From UBA5209 sp964625015 (GTDB taxonomy: Bacteria > Patescibacteriota > Dojkabacteria > SC72), in NCBI GenBank assembly GCA_964625015.1, contig CAZUZI010000012.1, forward strand, positions 1-23,427: DNA of 23,427 nucleotides, written 5' to 3'. A program made the position numbers and the translations under genes. Shown one piece after another: positions 7,288-13,220 of the stretch (its first letter is position 1; every line of letters starts with the position of its first letter). The notes below the pieces were generated by a model. That model ran no database searches, was not told the origin of the DNA, and saw only the letters and a program-made list of their open reading frames with translations.

Positions 7288-8130
7288 CTACTTCTCCTCC
7301 TCGTATGCTTTCATGATTGCTTGGTAACAGTTGGGTAAGGTGCGATTCACAATAGGCCCTAAACGGCTCCCTCCTGTGGTTATTTCGCTGCCAACTGTGT
7401 AGCTGATGATATAACGCTGTCCTTTGTAAACAGTGCCAAAATCATCACCATCTGGCTTGTTTGTGTCCTCCACATTGCAATATCCGACGACATCTACCAT
7501 GCCAAACAGCGCAGCAGTTACACCGCCACGCAGCGCAGGATCTCTCTGCCAGACGTTTCCTACTTGGGTAGTGGTCTTGGCATGGATATTGTAAACGCCA
7601 TCGATTTCTGCACTGCGCAGGATATCAGACAGACTCCACAGTGCATCAGTCAATACGTTGCGGGCATCGCTCCATGCACTGCCATGAGCAGCGCTGAGTT
7701 CGCCAAGCGTATCGACCTTTTCCTCTGCCTTGCGTTTGGCATTGACAGTATCGATATGGTATTGCTCTGACCAGTCTTGCAGAATATCAATGGTATCAAT
7801 AGCTACAGTATCGTAGTTCTGTTGCAGGATGCCATTAGCTGCCATTGCACGAATGAGGGCGATAGTCTCTTTGAAGCTCCAGGCTCTGATTTGTTTGCGA
7901 TTATGCCAATAGCCACGCTCATCGGGGGGCAGAGGCTTGCCATTCTTATCCACAGGTGGCACCCATGAAACGAGAGGCAGCGTTGCCATGCCAGGATATA
8001 GCTGAGAGAATCGCAGTATGCACTTATCTGCATCGAGATACAGAGTGCGCTTGGGGTCATGCGTGGGATTCCAACGAGCAGCCCAATAGGTTTTGCCACG
8101 CTTGGGTAAGCCTACTCTTGCGTAAATCAT
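7288..8130 (-). CDS. Sak4-like RecA-fold ATPase (AAA_24)
   Basis: 280 residues from the first ATG. The P-loop GLPKRGKT lies at residues 7-14 (K13, T14) and the Walker B strand YDTVAIDTID at 106-115 (D112). Downstream are the polar helices and RYIISYT strand seen in phage AAA_24/Sak4 proteins. Sak4 proteins are single-strand annealing or RecA-like recombinases that work with phage SSB; RusA in this operon would resolve the products. The ATG has only a GAGG at close range and would put the protein start inside the first beta-strand. The same frame stays open for 41 codons upstream and a perfect AAGGAGG (8210-8216) lies in front of an in-frame ACG at 8205. The true protein may therefore carry about 25 more residues (see findings). 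Confidence 0.85.
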   Translation of the reverse strand: MIYARVGLPKRGKTYWAARWNPTHDPKRTLYLDADKCILRFSQLYPGMATLPLVSWVPPVDKNGKPLPPDERGYWHNRKQIRAWSFKETIALIRAMAANGILQQNYDTVAIDTIDILQDWSEQYHIDTVNAKRKAEEKVDTLGELSAAHGSAWSDARNVLTDALWSLSDILRSAEIDGVYNIHAKTTTQVGNVWQRDPALRGGVTAALFGMVDVVGYCNVEDTNKPDGDDFGTVYKGQRYIISYTVGSEITTGGSRLGPIVNRTLPNCYQAIMKAYEEEK

Positions 8131-8329
8131 ACCCCTCGGTGGGGCATTGGTTGCAGCGGAAGGCTCAATTGTCGTGGCGTAATTGCCAATGTCGAAAGTT
8201 GACGTAGTTCCTCCTTGTTCAATTTTGTGATTGCTGTTTATCGGTAGCTGTTCTCATGTAGACAGCTTATTTGATTACGATGCTTAGTCTATCCCCGCAG
8301 AATGCAATAGTGGTGTAAGTGATTGGATT
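8131..8329. other. non-coding gap or 5' extension of Sak4-like gene
   Basis: No ATG-initiated gene of useful size is present. The right part of the gap nearest the Sak4-like ATG (8131-8205) is open in the Sak4 frame and reads like protein (residues such as TFDIGNYATTIEPSAATNAP). A 12-codon ATG ORF at 8257 on the - strand has no ribosome site. No convincing promoter pair was found. The gap is one of the few places in the leftward operon where an internal promoter could sit. Confidence 0.5.
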
Positions 8330-8548
8330 TCAGCTTTTTGGTCGCCTCTCTCTTGTGTGCATCCACGTAGGAATATATTGCTTTTCATCTGGAACAAAGG
8401 CAAATTCATTATTGCATTGATAACGAGTTGTCCAAATTCTAAACATCGTGTCTGCTTTTGGTCTTTCTTCGAACCACCACCATGAACCATCTCCATGCTG
8501 AGCCAACCAATTAGCCCACTTTGGAGCGTCTTTCCAATCAGGTTTCAT
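8330..8548 (-). CDS. hypothetical Trp-rich protein, 72 aa
   Basis: Starts MKPDWKDAPKWANWLAQHG. The pattern W-x-x-A-P-x-W-A-x-W followed by GSWWWFEERP is found in many short phage proteins of unknown function. The ATG at 8548 has GGAG five bases upstream and overlaps the previous stop (ATGA). The longer in-frame start at 8620 is inside that gene. Eight Trp in 72 residues suggest a compact, aromatic-packed fold. No catalytic motif is visible. Confidence 0.75.
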   Translation of the reverse strand: MKPDWKDAPKWANWLAQHGDGSWWWFEERPKADTMFRIWTTRYQCNNEFAFVPDEKQYIPTWMHTRERRPKS

Positions 8549-8880
8549 AGCGACTCCATCAGCTCTGCAACTGCGGGTTGGATATCGAGACGCTCTATAT
8601 TGACCCAATCGGTCTGCCACCAGCTTTTGCTATTGTGGCTTACATCGCTATTCCAATAAGAGATAGTGAAGCCAACGTGGATAGGCTGATTGTCTCTTTC
8701 CACATAGACTTTGTTTTTGTTGAGCAAGCCTTTGATGTCTCTGTTGGGATAACGTTTAAACAACTCCTCTTTCAGCTTAGCCATTGAAACGAAATGCAGC
8801 GTCTCTTCGCCTCCACGTCTCGCTTCATCGGCAGGATTGCTCTGATAAACAGTGGCAATGCTAAGTTGATACTGAATCAC
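8545..8880 (-). CDS. hypothetical protein, 111 aa, GTG start
   Basis: GTG start at 8880 with AAAGGAGG six bases upstream, lying within the 3' end of the Zn-ribbon gene. The sequence has an N-terminal beta/alpha part (IQYQLSIATVYQ), a basic helix with an ELFKRYPNRDI stretch, and a Trp-containing central strand (HVGFTISYWNSDV). I do not recognise the family. It overlaps its neighbours by 20 bases upstream and 4 bases downstream, so it is a typical member of this dense accessory cluster. Confidence 0.72.
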   Translation of the reverse strand: MIQYQLSIATVYQSNPADEARRGGEETLHFVSMAKLKEELFKRYPNRDIKGLLNKNKVYVERDNQPIHVGFTISYWNSDVSHNSKSWWQTDWVNIERLDIQPAVAELMESL

Positions 8881-9091
8881 TTTCAGCCTCCTTTGCGCAT
8901 TCTTTGCACAGCATTTGCGGCAGACCTATATTGCGATACCACTTGGTAGGTTCGTTCTGCTCACAGTGCTCGCATATCCAGCTGGACAGCTGTTCGAAGC
9001 ATTTGGGGCAGATTGGGAAGCCGTCTCGCTTGCGCAGGTGCTCTTCCTCTTCATCGACTACATCGTGGCAGTTGTAGCAATACCATTTCAT
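8861..9091 (-). CDS. double zinc-ribbon protein, 76 aa
   Basis: Four CxxC pairs: C5/C8, C28/C31, C40/C43 and C62/C65. This is the layout of two consecutive four-Cys zinc ribbons, with the first and second pairs forming one unit and the third and fourth the other. The first unit is separated by an acidic EEEEH stretch. Such proteins bind nucleic acid or proteins. In phages they are sometimes transcription modifiers, but nothing here identifies the target. The ATG at 9091 overlaps the stop of the small gene upstream (ATGA) with TGAGG seven bases before. Confidence 0.82.
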   Translation of the reverse strand: MKWYCYNCHDVVDEEEEHLRKRDGFPICPKCFEQLSSWICEHCEQNEPTKWYRNIGLPQMLCKECAKEAESDSVST

Positions 9092-9252
9092 TTGAGAACC
9101 TCAACTATGACCGATTTGCCCGCTCCCTTAGCCCATAAGACAGCGCTTTTGCTGTTCTTAATCTCTTTTCTGTAGCGTCTGCTATGGCTGATATAGGCCA
9201 GTTGATACTCTACGACGCTTCCATCTTCCATTTCTATTTCAAGCACGTACAT
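9088..9252 (-). CDS. small basic protein, 54 aa
   Basis: A short ORF that starts MYVLEIEMEDGSVVEYQLAY and ends KGAGKSVIVEVLK. AAGGAG sits five bases before the ATG, and its stop overlaps the ATG of the Zn-ribbon gene by four bases. It reads as two beta-strands, a basic middle (SRRYRKEIKNSK) and two further strands, i.e. a miniature beta-barrel-like protein. It fits exactly in the space between two well-supported genes. Function unknown. Confidence 0.7.
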   Translation of the reverse strand: MYVLEIEMEDGSVVEYQLAYISHSRRYRKEIKNSKSAVLWAKGAGKSVIVEVLK

Positions 9253-9601
9253 TTGTTCTCCTTAGTCTTTTTCTTTTCTTTTTTGTTGCAGTCCATTTTC
9301 CCACCTCTTGGCAGAAATCATTATACGACATTAACTTGATATCCATAGCATTGAATACGGGAATCGACGATTGCAGTATCGAGCCATAGATATTCTTGCC
9401 AGGGCGTTGATAGCGCTTGGATTTGATATACTTGTCCTGATAGTCGCTATCGTCCAAAAGGCGATAGAAGATGAACTCATCGCCCTTGCGTGAAACAACG
9501 AGGGAATCTATCCAGTTGGCAGCGATATGCTCGCATTGGCAGATTCCCTCGGTCTTTATTTCATTTACGGTAAGGGAAAATACCTCTATGCACTGCTGCA
9601 T
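9239..9601 (-). CDS. hypothetical protein, 120 aa, basic C-terminus
   Basis: Starts MQQCIEVFSLTVNEI with GAGGTGA directly upstream of the ATG at 9601. The body is mixed alpha/beta, with several Tyr and Asp residues in the middle (RLLDDSDYQDKYIKSKRYQR). The last 15 residues are strongly basic (TKKKRKRLRRTN) and may contact nucleic acid. It overlaps the next gene by 14 bases and the previous one by 16. No family is recognised. Confidence 0.7.
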   Translation of the reverse strand: MQQCIEVFSLTVNEIKTEGICQCEHIAANWIDSLVVSRKGDEFIFYRLLDDSDYQDKYIKSKRYQRPGKNIYGSILQSSIPVFNAMDIKLMSYNDFCQEVGKWTATKKKRKRLRRTNVRA

Positions 9602-9813
9602 TCATCACCTCGCATACTGACAACGGAACGCTTTTGCACAGTGGCTTGCATTGCAGTATTGATGTTGCTGCTGAGGCTGTGGATTGAGTGGCAGATGCAG
9701 TCGGTGGTTTCGTTGATATCTGCATCGCTATGACCATAGCGCAGCTTATCGAGAGCCAGAAGCAAGACATTGGCTTCCAGCTCAGTGATCTTGAGTTCAA
9801 TGATGTGCTCCAT
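9586..9813 (-). CDS. hypothetical helical protein, 75 aa
   Basis: Starts MEHIIELKITELEANVLLLALDKLRYG; this opening is typical of the small phage proteins whose first strand and helix contain EL and L-x-x-AL-x-x-L. It continues with a helix ending in IHSLSSNINTAMQAT. An overlapping ORF on the same strand (9561-9800) has a Ser/Cys-rich composition and was judged a shadow. The start overlaps the stop of the 43-residue gene by one base (TAATG), with GGGAG about ten bases upstream. Function unknown. Confidence 0.68.
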   Translation of the reverse strand: MEHIIELKITELEANVLLLALDKLRYGHSDADINETTDCICHSIHSLSSNINTAMQATVQKRSVVSMRGDECSSA

Positions 9814-9944
9814 TATGAGATAGCTCCCGTGATCATCGCCACCAGCAATGCCATTGCAGTGCGTAAGCGTTGTTGTTGATAGGGATCAGTGGTTTCGTTC
9901 AGCTTGGAACAGATGAGTTGAAAGCGGGGGTCGTTGCGTACCAT
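9813..9944 (-). CDS. small protein, 43 aa
   Basis: Reads MVRNDPRFQLICSKLNETTD, then a Gln/Arg stretch and a C-terminal hydrophobic segment (AMALLVAMITGAIS). Its stop overlaps the next ATG (TAATG) and it begins four bases downstream of the preceding stop, so it fills the gap cleanly. The ribosome site is weak, so it may rely on re-initiation. A short amphipathic or membrane-tail protein. Moderate confidence that it is expressed. Confidence 0.5.
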   Translation of the reverse strand: MVRNDPRFQLICSKLNETTDPYQQQRLRTAMALLVAMITGAIS

Positions 9945-9948
9945 GCGG

Positions 9949-10335
9949 TCAGTCTTCGTGATAATTGTAGTCTTCGGCATCGTTAATCTCCTTTTGTGGT
10001 GATAGTTGAGTGATTTGATCTATTAGCTTCTTGCATTCGTCTTCAACGAACTCGAAAGTTATTTCTTTATCGGCAATTGCCAAATCCATAGTGGAAAAGC
10101 CAATAGCCCAATCAAATACATTGTGCATTTTGTTTGCATAGCTAATGCCGTCATGGACGTTGAACTGATTATAGGTATCACTGTTGTCGCAAATGCCAAG
10201 ATCATAAAGTAAATTGTCTTTTGGTATTTCTACATAGCCATTGAGCCAGATTAGGTCTCTTTTTGGCTCTTGCTTACAGTTAGCACGTATAACGTAGCGA
10301 AAGCCATTGTATTCACGAATCTTTGTTATCTTCAT
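9949..10335 (-). CDS. conserved phage protein of unknown function, 128 aa
   Basis: The ATG at 10335 has GGGAG six bases upstream; a longer in-frame start at 10422 would lie far inside the ArdC gene. The order of motifs matches a widespread phage family: N-G-x-x-Y-V-I-R near the start, NGYVEIPKDNLLYD, then FNVHDGISYAN (vHGGiTyA in other members), FDWAIGFSTMDL (WWiGFDcaH) and a C-terminal EFVEDECKKLIDQI. The family has no known activity. This copy departs from the usual His/Asp positions (VHDG for VHGG, FSTM for FDCAH). It overlaps the ArdC gene by 23 bases. Confidence 0.75.
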   Translation of the reverse strand: MKITKIREYNGFRYVIRANCKQEPKRDLIWLNGYVEIPKDNLLYDLGICDNSDTYNQFNVHDGISYANKMHNVFDWAIGFSTMDLAIADKEITFEFVEDECKKLIDQITQLSPQKEINDAEDYNYHED

Positions 10336-11137
10336 AAGTCTCTCCCAAGATATACTTTGCTGCTTTGTTGGCAGCGTAGATTGCTCTTTCCAGAATGCGT
10401 TTATCTTTTTTGATGGGAACAAGCCATGACTGGCAGTAGGCTACAGTGTTCTCGTCGTCTGCTATTGACATGATATTAGCTGCGTTGCGCAGAAAGCTGC
10501 AGCCTATCTCGGCTACGAGCTCTTCTTCACTGCGTTCCTGCTTATTATGGTGATACGTGCCCTCGGCTATTTGCTTACGCTTCAAACGGCTGCTATGGCC
10601 TGTGCTGTGAATCATTTCGTGGAACAGAGCACTGTAATAGCTCTCTGCACTGCGGAAGCTGCTGATATCAGGCATAGAGATCAGATCATGGCTTGGCAGA
10701 TACGCAGGTTCGCCACCTACGATGAGAGGGCAGTCCTCATAGCCTTCAACGATTGCTTCGCCACGCATATCTTTAGGGATAGCAGCTTGTTCATCCAAAT
10801 CAATGTCAGTATCGGCTACGTTGAACACGTTGTAATAGCGCATAAAGAAATGCTTGTCCTTTTTGCCATCATCAGTAATCTGCTCTGTTATCTTGTAATA
10901 GACTACCATATATGGCGTTGCGCCTTTGTTAACGTTGTGATACATTGCCCTGCATTGCTTGTAGCTGATAAAGTAAGGCGTAGGAGCGTTTGCCAACAGC
11001 AATTGGTTGATGCCATTGTAAGGCTTCTTTGAGACGATGTTCTGCGGATAGCCACTTGTCCAGGTCTGCTTCCACGGAATCACGCCGCCTTCCAACTGCT
11101 TGAGCAAACGCTCAATAACAATATCGAATACTCTCAT
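10313..11137 (-). CDS. ardC: ArdC-type antirestriction/zincin protein
   Basis: 274 residues with the two ArdC domains. The N-terminal ssDNA-binding domain (about 1-125) carries the signature GVIPWKQTW (18-26), KPYNGINQLLL (38-48), the YK-Q block (59-61) and the YNVFNVADT strand (102-110). The C-terminal zinc metallopeptidase-like domain has HEMIH (173-177) and the acidic helix EELVAEIG (205-212), giving a possible zinc site of two His and one Glu. ArdC of plasmid pSA protects incoming ssDNA from restriction; phage homologues are thought to act at DNA entry or on host defence. It is followed with a 23-base overlap by a conserved phage protein. The start at 11137 overlaps the previous stop by one base. 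Confidence 0.9.
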   Translation of the reverse strand: MRVFDIVIERLLKQLEGGVIPWKQTWTSGYPQNIVSKKPYNGINQLLLANAPTPYFISYKQCRAMYHNVNKGATPYMVVYYKITEQITDDGKKDKHFFMRYYNVFNVADTDIDLDEQAAIPKDMRGEAIVEGYEDCPLIVGGEPAYLPSHDLISMPDISSFRSAESYYSALFHEMIHSTGHSSRLKRKQIAEGTYHHNKQERSEEELVAEIGCSFLRNAANIMSIADDENTVAYCQSWLVPIKKDKRILERAIYAANKAAKYILGETYEDNKDS

Positions 11138-11529
11138 TATTGCTTCCGCTTATCATAGACGATCTTGTTTAGCGTTAGCTCAGTGGAGAAGAAGCATGGA
11201 AATTTGTTGCCATTTTTTCCTTTGCCAATTACGCCACTTGCAGTGGCTTCGTAAATGACATAACTGAATTCATCGAAGTCTTCGCGAAGTTGAGCAATGG
11301 CATCTGACAGGTATTTGAAGCTGTGAAATACGCCACCAGCTAAATCGCCGCGAAAGATTCCGATTTCTCTCTGAATATCCTCAGCCGTAATATCGAGCGA
11401 TTTCTTCTCTCCAACTTCCCATTTGCATAAATCGAAATAAGGTGAACGAATTTCACCTTTCCGAATCTCTCTGATTACACAAACAGATAGCTCCGTGACA
11501 TCCAGCAGTTGTGAGTTGTGCATGCACAT
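11137..11529 (-). CDS. hypothetical protein, 130 aa
   Basis: Starts MCMHNSQLLDVTELSVCVIR with AGGAGG four to five bases before the ATG at 11529; a second in-frame ATG at 11523 is also possible. The sequence shows an N-terminal beta-region, an ITAEDIQREIGIF helix, and a VFHSFKYLSDAIAQL segment that resembles the strand-helix units of phage proteins with an SFx-x-L-x-x-A motif. I do not recognise the family. Its stop overlaps the ArdC start (TAATG), so expression with the antirestriction protein is likely. Confidence 0.72.
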   Translation of the reverse strand: MCMHNSQLLDVTELSVCVIREIRKGEIRSPYFDLCKWEVGEKKSLDITAEDIQREIGIFRGDLAGGVFHSFKYLSDAIAQLREDFDEFSYVIYEATASGVIGKGKNGNKFPCFFSTELTLNKIVYDKRKQ

Positions 11530-11711
11530 ATAGCCTCCTATAGCAATAGTTTAGATTTACCTTGCGGCAGCTATTGCCTGGATTGTGCGTATAAAAGATG
11601 CAATGGCAGGATATATGAATGTGCCCAAACAACTAATTGTGATTACAACTCCTGCCATTGCGGTGCTGATAGCCAGTCAGCATAGCGTGAGCGGCTGCCT
11701 TACTTACGATG
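11530..11711. other. non-coding gap with a stem-loop
   Basis: The gap holds an imperfect inverted repeat: ATAGCGTGAGC near 11682-11692 pairs with GCTACGCTAT at 11711-11720, with one bulged base and an 18-base loop. The hairpin covers the stop codon of the upstream Zn-ribbon/membrane gene. It has no U-tract, so it is not a standard terminator; an RNA-processing or stability element is possible. A 33-codon hydrophobic ORF (11557-11658, - strand, MAGVVITISCLG...) is present but has no ribosome site. Confidence 0.45.
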
Positions 11712-11996
11712 CTACGCTATAACGTAGATAGCCCATGCCAAGACATAGGCTGTTGCTAAGAATAGGGGGGATAGAAGCAGCAGAGCCGTTAGGTCTTTTG
11801 CTTCTGCTTTCGTTAGTTTAGTTGAACAAGCCTGTTGGTTGTCTGCTGCCCACGCTTCCAGCTTCTGCTTGCAGTCGGGGCACAGATATAAAACATCCAT
11901 GCAGCAATCGTCTTCTCCGCATTGGAGTTGCTGCATCTGTTCAATTGGGAAGCTGTCACCACACTCATCGCAATGTGTGTAATTAGTTGCTTGCAT
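11712..11996 (-). CDS. zinc-ribbon protein with C-terminal TM helix, 94 aa
   Basis: The N-terminal half carries C9/C12, C26, C31/C32 and C39/C42, enough for one four-Cys zinc site plus extra cysteines. The C-terminal segment, residues 70-93 (ALLLLSPLFLATAYVLAWAI), is a single strong transmembrane helix, so the ribbon would be tethered to the inner membrane with its N-terminus in the cytoplasm. AGGAG lies five bases before the ATG. It is one of three small Cys-rich proteins in this leftward block. The target is unknown. Confidence 0.8.
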   Translation of the reverse strand: MQATNYTHCDECGDSFPIEQMQQLQCGEDDCCMDVLYLCPDCKQKLEAWAADNQQACSTKLTKAEAKDLTALLLLSPLFLATAYVLAWAIYVIA

Positions 11997-12021
11997 AGTT
12001 GCTCCTATTTAGTTATTAAAT

Positions 12022-12179
12022 CGTATGCAGTGGGACTCGAACCCACGAATTGTGCCCCTTCAGCTCATCAGCAAAAGCAGGGCAACGCTTAAACCCCTTG
12101 TAGTTCCAATGTAAATTCAACCAAAAAACCATTGGCAAGAGCTGATGATTAGCTGCGTGTTCCACCTCGCCTTACATAC
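12022..12179 (-). ncRNA. tRNA-like element with about 90-nt insertion
   Basis: Read leftwards, the 3' part has a perfect T-arm: GTGGG-TTCGAGT-CCCAC at 12046-12030. It is followed by TGCATAC (12029-12023). The 5' part begins GTATGTA (12179-12173), which pairs with TGCATAC over seven bases (one G-U), and continues into a D-arm-like hairpin GCG-AGGTGGAACA-CGC (12170-12155). Between D-arm and T-arm there are about 108 bases instead of 20-40. They can form a helix CATCAGC/GCTGATG (12147-12141 with 12072-12066, extendable by AGCT/AGCT), an inner hairpin CCAATG/CATTGG, and a crossing TGCCC/GGGCA pairing. No 3' CCA is encoded. A 49-codon GTG ORF (12165-12016) overlaps it and is the main competing explanation. 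Intron-bearing tRNA, degenerate tRNA and tmRNA-like RNA remain open. Confidence 0.45.
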
Positions 12180-12191
12180 GAATTGTTGAGA

Positions 12192-12237
12192 AGGCGGCTT
12201 AGAGAGCTACGCTTAACTGCTTGCTGCGCAGCCGCCT
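12192..12237. other. 8-bp stem-loop
   Basis: AGGCGGCT (12192-12199) and AGCCGCCT (12230-12237) form a perfect GC-rich 8-bp stem around a 30-base loop. It stands between the tRNA-like element and the next Cys-rich gene, in a stretch (12180-12290) without any ORF. On the - strand it is preceded, not followed, by T-runs (12240-12252), so it is not a leftward intrinsic terminator. It may be a processing site for the adjacent RNA. Confidence 0.5.
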
Positions 12238-12290
12238 GTAAAAAAACAAAAAACAGGACTTACACTGCATAGCAGATGCCTGTCAGAGAA

Positions 12291-12473
12291 TTATTCTTGA
12301 TGGGGGTGTTGGATATGATTGCAACCGCATTTGCAGTCTGCAATCAATTCCTCATCACCTTCTACAGTGCGGTGAATGGTAAAAGTTTCACCGCATTCAG
12401 TGCAGCTTGCACTGATGTCATTTCCGCCATCAGCATAGGCGGTGCCAAAAGAAGCTTTTTCATAATGTAGCAT
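12291..12473 (-). CDS. small Cys-rich (zinc-binding) protein, 60 aa
   Basis: Starts MLHYEKASFGTAYADGG at 12473 with GGAGG four bases upstream; the longer in-frame start at 12518 has no ribosome site. The CTEC pair (C24/C27) and a CKCGC cluster (C47, C49, C51) with a nearby His-rich tail (HIQHPHQE) form a plausible four-ligand zinc ribbon. The fold resembles short phage zinc-ribbon proteins with a C-x-x-C-x-x-x-F strand. Function unknown. It is one of the first genes of the leftward block. Confidence 0.72.
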   Translation of the reverse strand: MLHYEKASFGTAYADGGNDISASCTECGETFTIHRTVEGDEELIADCKCGCNHIQHPHQE

Positions 12474-12581
12474 TATACCTCCGAGCCATGCATTTGTTTT
12501 TGCCTTGCGGCAATGCATAGCTCAATCCCCTCAAGCGGGTCATAGAGGTGAGCAGTTTAAAGTCATGCTCAGGACAGGGGG

Positions 12582-12848
12582 TTACAGAGCGGCTATTTCT
12601 GCCATTGCGGTGTTGGGCTCAGTTGTGATCTGTTTCCAGATCACCGTACTGAACTCCAACTTTCGGCTGGCGTAGCCTTCGGGTACTGCATCGGAGTGGG
12701 AGATATAGAACCTTACGCTAAGCTCCTTTTCAGCGGCTTTGGCGTAGGCAGCGTCAGCGATCTTGCTGTCGAACTTATCGAGCATAAAGCTCTTTACAGT
12801 TGAGAAAATCCCCTTGCGAACTTGCTGTTGGAATTGGATGCGGAACAT
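12582..12848 (-). CDS. hypothetical protein, 88 aa, first gene of leftward block
   Basis: Starts MFRIQFQQQVRKGIFSTVKS with AGGAG six bases upstream. Basic N-terminal strand and helix, then an Ala-rich helix (KIADAAYAKAAEKELSV) and beta-segments to the end. It is the gene closest to the repeat-rich region on the leftward side, so a promoter in 12849-13300 would make it the first protein produced. An 11-base-spaced inverted repeat (TGAGCA/TGCTCA, 12549-12571) follows its stop. No family is recognised. Confidence 0.72.
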   Translation of the reverse strand: MFRIQFQQQVRKGIFSTVKSFMLDKFDSKIADAAYAKAAEKELSVRFYISHSDAVPEGYASRKLEFSTVIWKQITTEPNTAMAEIAAL

Positions 12849-13049
12849 AGTAGACTCCTATACCTGCTTCTGTAGTCCACGATTGGTGTCTCGCAGGTTT
12901 GGCTCAACTAATCGGGGTAAATCGATTAGCTAAAGTAAACGGAGAGAGCGAAATGTAAGAGTGAAGAGGAAGGAAAGAGGCGAAGGAGAGAGGCAGACGA
13001 AAGCGTTAGCAAACTGCAACGCAGTAGCAGCGCATATCTACAGCTCAGA
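12849..13049. promoter_or_regulatory. leader of leftward block: hairpin and polypurine tract
   Basis: Non-coding. An inverted repeat CTAATCG/CGATTAG (12908-12914 and 12923-12929) could be an operator or hairpin. From about 12941 to 13005 the + strand is almost all purine. A 69-codon leftward ORF (12926-13135) here is Leu/Ser/Cys-rich because it reads the pyrimidine strand, and I regard it as spurious. No clean -35/-10 pair was found for the leftward genes, although the promoter must lie in this neighbourhood because the gene to the right ends in a terminator. Confidence 0.45.
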
Positions 13050-13150
13050 TGCGTAGCATAGTACTCTAATAGTACAGTGCATAGTACAACGCATAGTACT
13101 TTAGCAGTACAACTCATATTACAACTGTTATACAACTCAAGTGCGTAGCA
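13050..13150 (+). repeat. left iteron array, seven 11/12-bp units
   Basis: Seven units begin at 13060, 13071, 13083, 13095, 13106, 13118 and 13129, i.e. spaced 11, 12, 12, 11, 12 and 11 bases. Five share AGTAC; the last two read ATTAC and TATAC. The rightmost units continue into CAACT (ACAACTC, ACAACTG). The array is bracketed by a 9-bp direct repeat TGCGTAGCA (13050-13058 and 13142-13150). Units about one helical turn apart place protein contacts on one DNA face. Confidence 0.85.
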
Positions 13151-13210
13151 AGAGAGAGGAGAGAAAGAAAGTATATACTACGTATATACGAAAGAAAGAG
13201 ACGAGAGAGA
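13151..13210. other. purine mirror repeat around TATA-rich palindromes
   Basis: The 20 bases 13151-13170 and the 20 bases 13191-13210 are mirror images (read backwards, same strand) at 19 of 20 positions and almost pure purine. Between them, 13171-13190 contains GTATATAC and CGTATATACG, two self-complementary sequences separated by TA. Homopurine mirror repeats can form triplex DNA, and alternating TATA steps melt easily. The centre (13180.5) is also the centre of the two flanking iteron arrays, so this is the core of one symmetrical element. Confidence 0.8.
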
Positions 13211-13220
13211 CAACGCATCT

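Noticed and set aside
9561..9800. 79-codon leftward ORF overlapping 9586-9813
   Set aside because: Ser/Cys/Ala-rich shadow frame; the other frame has the start overlap and a normal composition.
11557..11658. 33-codon hydrophobic leftward ORF
   Set aside because: No ribosome site and lies in a gap with an RNA stem-loop; too little support.
12016..12165. 49-codon GTG ORF across the tRNA-like element
   Set aside because: Open frame of this length has a fair chance of arising randomly; the T-arm and acceptor pairing is the stronger signal. Kept as the competing explanation.
12022..12179. Standard tRNA gene with a definite anticodon
   Set aside because: Possible anticodon loops (UCA or CAU) lack U33 or a purine at 37, and the variable/insert region is far too long, so no amino acid is assigned.
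12926..13135. 69-codon leftward ORF
   Set aside because: Leu/Ser/Cys-rich low-complexity product that simply reads the pyrimidine strand of the purine tract and half of the iteron array; no ribosome site.
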